In this document: one piece after another, positions 54,425 to 60,539 of the stretch
Layout: each line of letters begins with the position of its first letter
Numbering within the stretch: the first letter of the stretch is position 1
Assembly (NCBI GenBank): GCA_025353585.1
Contig: JANXOM010000223.1
Coordinates: 1 to 60,539, forward strand
From: Deltaproteobacteria bacterium
Lineage (GTDB): Bacteria; Myxococcota_A; Polyangia; Haliangiales; Haliangiaceae
Direction of reading: 5' to 3'
DNA length: 60,539 bases
Translations under genes and position numbers: made by a program
The notes under the pieces: generated by a model
What the model saw: the letters and a program-made list of their open reading frames with translations, nothing else
Database searches by the model: none
Told to the model about the DNA's origin: nothing

Positions 54425-55588
54425 ATGCAGGTCTGGCGGGTCACCACGGGGGTGCTGGTTGCGGCGGCGGCGATCGCCGTCGCGGTCGCGCGCTCGTCTG
54501 CAGAAACGGCCCCGCCGGCCGCCGCGGCGCCGGCGATCGAGCCGTCGTTCTTCAACCACAAGCTCCACACCGGCGTGCAGAACCCGCCCGTGAACATGGA
54601 GCCGGGGAAGGAGAACTGCGCGGCCTGTCACAAGGTCGATCCCGCCGGAAAGATCGAGGTCCCGGGCGCCGCCGGTCACCAGCCGTGCCTCGCCGCCGGC
54701 TGCCACGACACCTGGTTCCTCGCGAGCGGCATCAAGGCCGACCCGAGCCATGACCGTGCGGTCGCGTTCTGCCTCGGTTGCCACGAGACAACCGATGGCG
54801 GCGCGCCGGCCCCCTGGCTCCGCCACCGGCCCGTCTTCCGCGGCTTCAAGGCGGAGATCGAGTGGCACGTCGAGATGCCAGGCCCCGACGACCCCGTCAC
54901 GAAGGGTCGCGGCTCGCACTTCGCCCACGTGGACGAGAAGGACCCCCGCCAGGACTGTCGGTCCTGTCACATCGTCGATCAGAAGACCGGGCTCCTCGAG
55001 CCGGGGACCCCGGGGCACCCACAATGTGGAGTTTGCCACAACGCGACCCAGCGGGACAAAGACAAGGCCAGCGCCACGGTATCCGAGGACAAGAAGATCC
55101 GTATCACGATGGCCGATTGCGGAAACTGCCACCACGAGGGCGCGCGCCTGAGCGAGCCGACCAAGTCCGGCCGTCACGACGACGGCGTGAAGAAGGATCC
55201 GGAGCACGTCACGACGGTCCGCTCCTGCGACGGCGAGGGCGACAGCGCCCTGAAGAAGACGACCAAGAAGCGCGAGACGAAGTGCTTCAAGCACGACCGG
55301 CCGCAGCACCGGTTTACCGACTTCGACAAGCCCAACCCGAAAAGTGAAGTGCAATGCGGCAGGTGCCACTACATGATCGGGAACCAGGCGGAGTGGTCGG
55401 GCCTGCGCTCGAAGTCCGGGAAGCCCGCGAAGTACTTCACCCTCGAAGACATCCGCGCGAACCCGATCATCTCGAACGACAAGAATCGAGAGCACAAGTC
55501 GTGCGGCAGCGAAGAGGGACAGTGTCACGGCCCCGCGTTCAAGGCGAACCAATGCGAACAATGCCACGAAAACATGTCGGCCTTCTGA
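54425..55588 (+). CDS. Multihaem c-type cytochrome, 7 CX2CH plus 1 CX4CH sites
   Basis: A 387-residue cytochrome. The N-terminal segment MQVWRVTTGVLVAAAAIAVAVARSSA is either a cleaved signal or an anchor. There are seven CX2CH motifs (CAACH, CLGCH, CRSCH, CGVCH, CGNCH, CGRCH, CEQCH) and one CX4CH (CLAAGCH). A final unusual spacing, CGSEEGQCH, is six residues. The haems cluster in two groups with a Lys-rich middle linker (KKTTKKRETK). It starts 3 nt after the previous stop and overlaps the next start by 1 nt. Likely a periplasmic relay. Confidence 0.87.
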   Translation: MQVWRVTTGVLVAAAAIAVAVARSSAETAPPAAAAPAIEPSFFNHKLHTGVQNPPVNMEPGKENCAACHKVDPAGKIEVPGAAGHQPCLAAGCHDTWFLASGIKADPSHDRAVAFCLGCHETTDGGAPAPWLRHRPVFRGFKAEIEWHVEMPGPDDPVTKGRGSHFAHVDEKDPRQDCRSCHIVDQKTGLLEPGTPGHPQCGVCHNATQRDKDKASATVSEDKKIRITMADCGNCHHEGARLSEPTKSGRHDDGVKKDPEHVTTVRSCDGEGDSALKKTTKKRETKCFKHDRPQHRFTDFDKPNPKSEVQCGRCHYMIGNQAEWSGLRSKSGKPAKYFTLEDIRANPIISNDKNREHKSCGSEEGQCHGPAFKANQCEQCHENMSAF

Positions 55589-58500
55589 TGCGGATTCCGC
55601 TCCTCCTCACGGCCGCGCTGGCCTTCGGCGCGTGCACAGCGAGTGACCATCACGCGCCGTCCACGGACAACGCGTTCGATGGGACGTGCGTGAGCTGTCA
55701 CCTGGGGTTGTCGGCCGCCCACGTTCACCCGAGCTACAAGCTGCGCTGCATCGATTGCCACGGCGGCAACGATCAGGCCGCCGTGCCCGATGGCGTCACG
55801 GACGTCGCGACGGGCGTCGATCCGGCGAAGAAGGGCGGCGGCAAGTTCCGCGACCCTGACCTCCTGGCCGCGTCTCACGTGCACCCGAAGCCGGGCCTCT
55901 CGCGCTTCTTCTTTGCGAACGGCATGGACGACAACGGCGATGGCCGCGTCGACGAGCTGTTCACGGTGGACGACATCCTCGCGCCGACCACGGCGACGGA
56001 CCTCGGCGAGAACTACGAGCCCGGCCTCCATGGCGAAGGCCCGGGCGAGTTCGTCGACAGCGAGCTCAACCGCGACCTCAACTACACGCGCTTCATGAAC
56101 CCGGGCGATCTCCGCGTCGCGACGGTCGGCTGCGGCTCGCGCAACCGCGCGGCGCTCGACGGCGGCGGGGGCGGCGGCTGTCACCAGGAGACGATCGACG
56201 TCGTCCGTCGCTCGATCATGACGAACCAGAGCGCCGTCACCAACGGCGCCTACTACGGCAACGAGAGCTGGCGCGACGCGTTCCTCGCTGGTCGCGGCGC
56301 CACGCCGGACCCGCGCAACGGCGCGTTCTCGTACGCGCTCGACTACGACGGCGCGGATAGCTGCATCGACGTCAGCGGGACGACGGACGGCCCGGGTGGC
56401 CGCGGCCAGCCGTCCTTCAACAGCGCGATGTGCGAGGCCCGCGCCACGCAGGCGGATCCGAACGTCGGCGCGAACACGCCGGGCAACATCGGCCTCCCGG
56501 CGTTCGAGATCGCGCAGGGCGTGATCCTGCCGGCGCCCGGCAGCACACCGGGGACCACGATCGCGCAGCAGCTCGGCGCCGGGCAGTCGCGCTACCCGTG
56601 GGGTGGCCAGCCGATCCTCGACCAGACAGCCGAGCGCGCGATGCTGAGCCCGATCCCCAACGAGGACCTCGCCGGCAACCCGGGCGTCCCCGACCCGGTC
56701 GATCTCATCCTGCGCACGTTCCGCGCGTACTACCCGCTCAACTACCCGGGCTCGATCGTCAACCAGAACTTCACGTTCGGGCAGTCGATCCTCCCGGACA
56801 TCGCGCACTTCAAGACGAGCAACCCCTTCGGCCGCGCGCACTCGTCCGGCTGCACCGCCTGCCACGGCGCGTACAACTACGATGGCTCGCGCAACCCGAC
56901 GCAGGTCCTGCAGGACGATGGCACGGTCGTCGCCGTCGTCGATCCGACCACGAAGCACCGCGAGTTCGACGCGGCCACGCAGGACCGCGGCACCATCAAC
57001 GGCGAGGACCAGCTCATCGGCCGCGCCGAGAAGGCGCAGGAGCAGATCGACACGAACCGCCCGCAGCAAAAGGCGTACTCCGCCGATCACGCGCTGACGA
57101 CGGCCGTCACGACCGACACCTGCGGGCTCTGCCACGGCTTCGTGACGCGCATCAACTACGCCTACCAGGGCATGGCCGAGGAGGAGCAGCGCGACCAGCT
57201 CTCGCGCCGCGCCGAGGTCGATTTCCAGACGCCGGCGGGCACGCAGGTCCGCATCATCGACTCGTGGGTCCGCGAGGAGCTCGACCCCGTGGCCAAGCAA
57301 GCCAACGGCCAGCCGCAGGTCAACAAGGTCGTCGAGCCGGTCGATGGCCTCGCTGTCATCGCCGCGGCTCGCAAGCGCGACGCGGACCTCGCGAAGCTCG
57401 GCTTCGTCGCCGGCAACGGCGGCTGCGGCGCCAACATTTACAGCGAGGATTGCAACAACGACGGCGAGCTCGAGACGTCGCTCGTGCTCAGCCACGTCGA
57501 CGAGAACGGCGTCACGTCGACGCAGACCATCAACGAGGATCTGAACGGTAACGGCAAGCTCGACCTCATCGACCGTCTGCCGCGCGAGAACTCCATCGAC
57601 GGTCGCCAGGTCCGCTACGTGTATGGCGGTCGCAACGGCTCGACCCGCTTGATGGACATCCACTTCGAGAAGGGCATGCACTGCATCGACTGCCACTTCT
57701 TGCAGGACGTTCACGGAGACGGTCACGTCTACTCGACGAACTGGGACCACATCGAGATCGAGTGCGAGGACTGCCACGGCGCGAAGGCGAAGGCGACGCT
57801 CGTCACGAGCGGCCCGACCGGCGGCAACAACCTCGCGACCACGCGCGATCCGAACCTCGTCCCGTACTTCGAGAGCAAGAACGGCCAGATCATCCAGCAC
57901 TCGCGCGTGACCCCGAACCTGTCGTGGGTCGTCCCCCAGACGGCGGACCAGACCGACGACCTCGCCAAGGAGGCGCACTCGGCCGACCACATCGGCGGCC
58001 CGCGCGAGGGCAGCACGTTCGCCGGCGTCCCCGGCCAGTCCAAGCTCGTGACAGCCAAGATCGAGTGCGCCGCGTGCCACTCGAGCTGGATCCACAACTG
58101 CGTCGGTTGCCACGTCAACGCGAACATCGGCGACGCGCAGCGCACGGAGCTCCTCGCGGACCTCAAGACCCTCGACAAGACGCCGAAGGAGAACGAGATC
58201 TGGTTCGGCAACCAGCAGAACGAAGGTCACATCGACTTCCAGCTGCTCGGCCTCATGCGCGCTCCCTTCGTCCTCGGCGTCTCCGGCTCGTCCGAGCAGG
58301 GGCGCCTCGCGACGTTCCGATCCTCGATGCAGGCGCACGTCTCGGTGACCGCGGCGGACGGCAACTCCGTCCGCGACAACCTGACGTTCACGACGTTCCA
58401 GTCGGTCGATGGCAACAGCGGCCGCCAGAACGTGGCGACCAGCGCCGTGGCGATGAACGAGACGATGCCGCACACGACGCGGCCGCACGAGGCGCGCGGC

Positions 58501-60315
58501 TGCGAGACCTGCCACACGCTCGTGGACACCGCGGGCCGGGTGCGCAACGAGCACCTCCTCGCCGAGACCTACGGCCTCGGCACCGGCGCGATGCAGTACG
58601 TGGGTGACTGGGGCATGGCGGCCGGCACCGGCGGCATCGAGCTCTACGACTACAAGCAGGACGGCGAGATCGCGACGAACAAGAAGAAGGCGAAGAGCCG
58701 CTTCCCGGGCATGGTGATCGACGCGTGTGGCCTCGACCGCGACCCCGCGCTCGTCGAGCCCGTGCTCGACGGCACGAACGGGATCACCGCGACCGCGACG
58801 GCGAACGACATCGTCCTCATCCGTAACTTCAACCCCACGCCGACCACGGTCGGCGGGACGGCGGCCCCGACCCTCGAGGACCTCGCGGTCTCGGCGATCG
58901 ACAACGGCGCCGGCGCGGGCAGCCTCGTGCTGACGAAGATCTCGCTGCGCGGCAACCCGAGCTCGGCACGCGCGCCGCTCTCGGACAAGACGAATTCGTT
59001 CGTCCTGCCGCTGCCCGCGCCGGCTCGCGCGCTCGCGCACATCGGCCCGGATGTCTCTGACCCGTTCGTCTATGTCGCGGTCGGCGCTGCCGGTGTCGCG
59101 ACGGTCCACATCGACAACGTCCCGACTGCGGCGGCGCCTGCCGCGCGCCTGCTCGGGACGCTCGCGCTGCCCTCGGGGCACACGGCCAACGAGATCGCGC
59201 TCGCCGGCGACCTGCTCTACGTCGGCACCACGGAGGGCACCATCGAGGTGCTGGACCTGACCGACCCGACGGCGCCCGTCGCGACCGGCACGCCGGTGAC
59301 GATCGGCCAGCCGGTCACCGGGATCGCGATCGCGGGCTTCATGCTGTACGCGTCGACGCCGAGCGGCATCGCGGCGCTCGTGCTCGACGACCCGACGAAC
59401 CCGTCGGTGCCCATCGGCGCGGCGGGTGCGATCGCGGTCCCCGGCATCAACGCCAAGGAGCTCGTGGTCTCGCAGGGGCACCTCTATGTCGCCGCGGGCG
59501 CGGCCGGTGTCTTCGACATCGACATGCGCACGCCGGCGGCGCCGGGCGTGCCCGTCGAGCTGACGAGCGTCCTCGCGCCCGGCCAGGCGATCAACGCCCA
59601 GGATGTGATCGTGTCCACGAACCCGGGGCAGGATTGGTTGCTCGTCCTCGACGCGGCGGGCGACATGTGGGGCCTCAAGCTCGACGGCCGCAAGTCGGTG
59701 CGCGAGCGCTGCTACCCGGACCCGAAGGCTGCTGGCTGCACGCTCGACCTCGCGTTCCTCGACGCGACGCAGAGCGGACGCGACCCGAGCTTCGACCCGG
59801 TGACGAACTCGTTCGACCCCTGCGTCGGCTCGGGTCCGACCTTCGGCGACGCGAGCTCGCCGACGTTCTTCCACCAGACGCACACGATCATCAACGCCGG
59901 TCGTCGCCTCGCGCGCCCGACGTTCTGGGAGCAGATCAACACGCTCACCGGCCGGCGCACGCGTGACTCGTTCATGCCGGGCAGCGGGACGCTCTCGCTG
60001 GACGTGATGCAGGCGATGCGCTCGGTCGCCCTCTGCGAGACGACCGGGTCGTCGCGCGAGCCGGGTAACCTCGGGGCGCTCGGCTACGCGGACGCGGCGT
60101 TCAAGGCGGGTGGTGCCTGTCAGGCCATCGGCACCAGCGCGCGCACGGTGAAGCCGCGCTCGCCGAAGGTGTGCAAGCCGGATCACGGGATCGCGCCAGC
60201 GACGGTCTGCAGCCCGCAAGCGCCGGCGGTGCCGTCGGTTCGCGAAGCGCAGCGCCTCCGGTCCGAGCCGGAGCGCGCGGCGGCGACGGTTGTCGGTCCG
60301 CTTGCCACGCGCTGA
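55588..60315 (+). CDS. Giant multihaem cytochrome with CX15CH motif and LVIVD-type propeller
   Basis: A 1575-residue exported protein: MRIPLLLTAALAFGAC gives a lipoprotein-like signal (G-A-C). There are nine CX2CH motifs (first C34, C54) and one CX15CH (C182 to C198-H199), a spacing known for the special haem of MccA-type sulfite reductases. Ca-binding-like D-x-D/N-x-D/N-G segments (DDNGDGRVDEL, DLNGNGKLDLID) are scattered between. From about 1100 to 1370 the haems stop and a repetitive beta region begins (VYVAVGAAGVATVHID, LYVGTTEGTIEVLDLTDP, LYVAAGAAGVFDIDM), an LVIVD-type beta-propeller. Export by lipoprotein anchoring would place it on the cell surface as a terminal reductase or oxidase. 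Enzyme identity is unknown. Confidence 0.87.
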   Translation: MRIPLLLTAALAFGACTASDHHAPSTDNAFDGTCVSCHLGLSAAHVHPSYKLRCIDCHGGNDQAAVPDGVTDVATGVDPAKKGGGKFRDPDLLAASHVHPKPGLSRFFFANGMDDNGDGRVDELFTVDDILAPTTATDLGENYEPGLHGEGPGEFVDSELNRDLNYTRFMNPGDLRVATVGCGSRNRAALDGGGGGGCHQETIDVVRRSIMTNQSAVTNGAYYGNESWRDAFLAGRGATPDPRNGAFSYALDYDGADSCIDVSGTTDGPGGRGQPSFNSAMCEARATQADPNVGANTPGNIGLPAFEIAQGVILPAPGSTPGTTIAQQLGAGQSRYPWGGQPILDQTAERAMLSPIPNEDLAGNPGVPDPVDLILRTFRAYYPLNYPGSIVNQNFTFGQSILPDIAHFKTSNPFGRAHSSGCTACHGAYNYDGSRNPTQVLQDDGTVVAVVDPTTKHREFDAATQDRGTINGEDQLIGRAEKAQEQIDTNRPQQKAYSADHALTTAVTTDTCGLCHGFVTRINYAYQGMAEEEQRDQLSRRAEVDFQTPAGTQVRIIDSWVREELDPVAKQANGQPQVNKVVEPVDGLAVIAAARKRDADLAKLGFVAGNGGCGANIYSEDCNNDGELETSLVLSHVDENGVTSTQTINEDLNGNGKLDLIDRLPRENSIDGRQVRYVYGGRNGSTRLMDIHFEKGMHCIDCHFLQDVHGDGHVYSTNWDHIEIECEDCHGAKAKATLVTSGPTGGNNLATTRDPNLVPYFESKNGQIIQHSRVTPNLSWVVPQTADQTDDLAKEAHSADHIGGPREGSTFAGVPGQSKLVTAKIECAACHSSWIHNCVGCHVNANIGDAQRTELLADLKTLDKTPKENEIWFGNQQNEGHIDFQLLGLMRAPFVLGVSGSSEQGRLATFRSSMQAHVSVTAADGNSVRDNLTFTTFQSVDGNSGRQNVATSAVAMNETMPHTTRPHEARGCETCHTLVDTAGRVRNEHLLAETYGLGTGAMQYVGDWGMAAGTGGIELYDYKQDGEIATNKKKAKSRFPGMVIDACGLDRDPALVEPVLDGTNGITATATANDIVLIRNFNPTPTTVGGTAAPTLEDLAVSAIDNGAGAGSLVLTKISLRGNPSSARAPLSDKTNSFVLPLPAPARALAHIGPDVSDPFVYVAVGAAGVATVHIDNVPTAAAPAARLLGTLALPSGHTANEIALAGDLLYVGTTEGTIEVLDLTDPTAPVATGTPVTIGQPVTGIAIAGFMLYASTPSGIAALVLDDPTNPSVPIGAAGAIAVPGINAKELVVSQGHLYVAAGAAGVFDIDMRTPAAPGVPVELTSVLAPGQAINAQDVIVSTNPGQDWLLVLDAAGDMWGLKLDGRKSVRERCYPDPKAAGCTLDLAFLDATQSGRDPSFDPVTNSFDPCVGSGPTFGDASSPTFFHQTHTIINAGRRLARPTFWEQINTLTGRRTRDSFMPGSGTLSLDVMQAMRSVALCETTGSSREPGNLGALGYADAAFKAGGACQAIGTSARTVKPRSPKVCKPDHGIAPATVCSPQAPAVPSVREAQRLRSEPERAAATVVGPLATR

Positions 60316-60330
60316 GCACGCGGGCGGTCC

Positions 60331-60539
60331 GTGAGCGCGCTGCTTGTCGCGGCGCTCGCGGCGCTCGTGGTTGGCTCGTTCGCCGCCGCCGTGTGGGCCA
60401 AGCGCCGGCGTCCACGGTCGGCGAGCGCCGTGGCGGGCGACCTGCCGGCGCGCGTGGCGCAGGCGGCGCGCGCGTTCGTGGCGGCCGAGACCTGGGTGCC
60501 GGCGACCGCGGCCGGCGCGCCGAGCGGAGCCGCCGCGGT
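60331..60539 (+). CDS. Truncated ORF with N-terminal membrane helix (runs off window)
   Basis: A GTG at 60331, 15 nt after the giant cytochrome gene, opens a frame that stays open to the window end. It begins MSALLVAALAALVVGSFAAAVWAKRRR, a single membrane segment followed by a basic stop-transfer, then an Ala/Val-rich stretch. It is in line with the cytochrome operon and may be its next member. Too little is visible to name it. Confidence 0.5.
   Translation, partial: MSALLVAALAALVVGSFAAAVWAKRRRPRSASAVAGDLPARVAQAARAFVAAETWVPATAAGAPSGAAA

Noticed and set aside
55525..60219. A 1564-residue open frame antisense to the giant cytochrome
   Set aside because: It is a typical high-GC antisense shadow (Arg/Ala/Asp/Val-rich, no motif), while the plus strand carries haem motifs and a signal peptide.

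Overview
This is a GC-rich bacterial chromosome segment with densely packed, often overlapping genes. It most resembles a member of the Myxococcota (former Deltaproteobacteria). The hints are type IV pilus genes in the order pilB-pilT-pilC-pilS, an OmpA-type lipoprotein with thrombospondin type 3 repeats, a eukaryote-like Ser/Thr kinase, many lipoproteins and OM barrel proteins, and very large multihaem cytochromes. This assignment is inferred from gene content; there is no rRNA in the window. No insertion sequence, prophage or CRISPR array was seen.

Layout. 1-20300: housekeeping and envelope genes. These are rsmI (cut by the window edge), an M16 peptidase, a beta-helix lipoprotein, apbE, a GT4 glycosyltransferase, a LamG lipoprotein, a DUF4398/OmpA/outer-membrane set, a Ser/Thr kinase, cyaY, a TerB-like protein, a lipase, miaB, a GlsB-type membrane protein, an M23 peptidase and a MerR regulator. 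20319-30304: a ClpX-type zinc-finger protein, pilS, pilC, pilT and pilB with a recognisable promoter and an upstream terminator hairpin, then a lipoprotein, a TPR outer-membrane protein, a coiled-coil membrane protein and a small MshEN-like protein. 30383-34076: an RlmI-type rRNA methyltransferase, UPF0158, rpoZ with a strong and possibly leaderless promoter, and a J-domain protein. 34078-38323: a three-gene unit (alpha/beta hydrolase, CrtI-like oxidoreductase, ferritin-like/DUF362 fusion) directly downstream of tRNA-Leu(CAA). 38338-41382: tandem hairpins, two Gly/Met-rich mini-lipoproteins, a TPR protein, a DUF429 protein and a beta-decarboxylating dehydrogenase.

41484-60539 is the most striking part: a divergent electron-transfer locus. 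Leftward lie a cNMP-binding/four-[4Fe-4S]/predicted di-haem b membrane protein, then a 1273-residue protein, then an amidohydrolase overlapping it by 1 nt. The 1273-residue protein combines four FHA-type domains, a transmembrane helix, a seven-haem domain, a second helix, two [4Fe-4S] clusters and a flavin/NAD(P) module. Rightward lie a 15-haem cytochrome, an outer-membrane beta-barrel, a cytochrome with 14 or more haems, one with 7 or more haems, and a 1575-residue lipoprotein-like cytochrome carrying a CX15CH motif and an LVIVD-type propeller. The genes overlap or nearly abut, so each arm is probably one operon.

My reading, which is inference, is that the leftward proteins move electrons between cytoplasmic NAD(P)H or the quinone pool and the periplasm. 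The rightward proteins would carry electrons through the periplasm and a porin-cytochrome conduit to or from the outside. FHA and cyclic-nucleotide domains would tie this to signalling. I do not recognise this combination as a described system.
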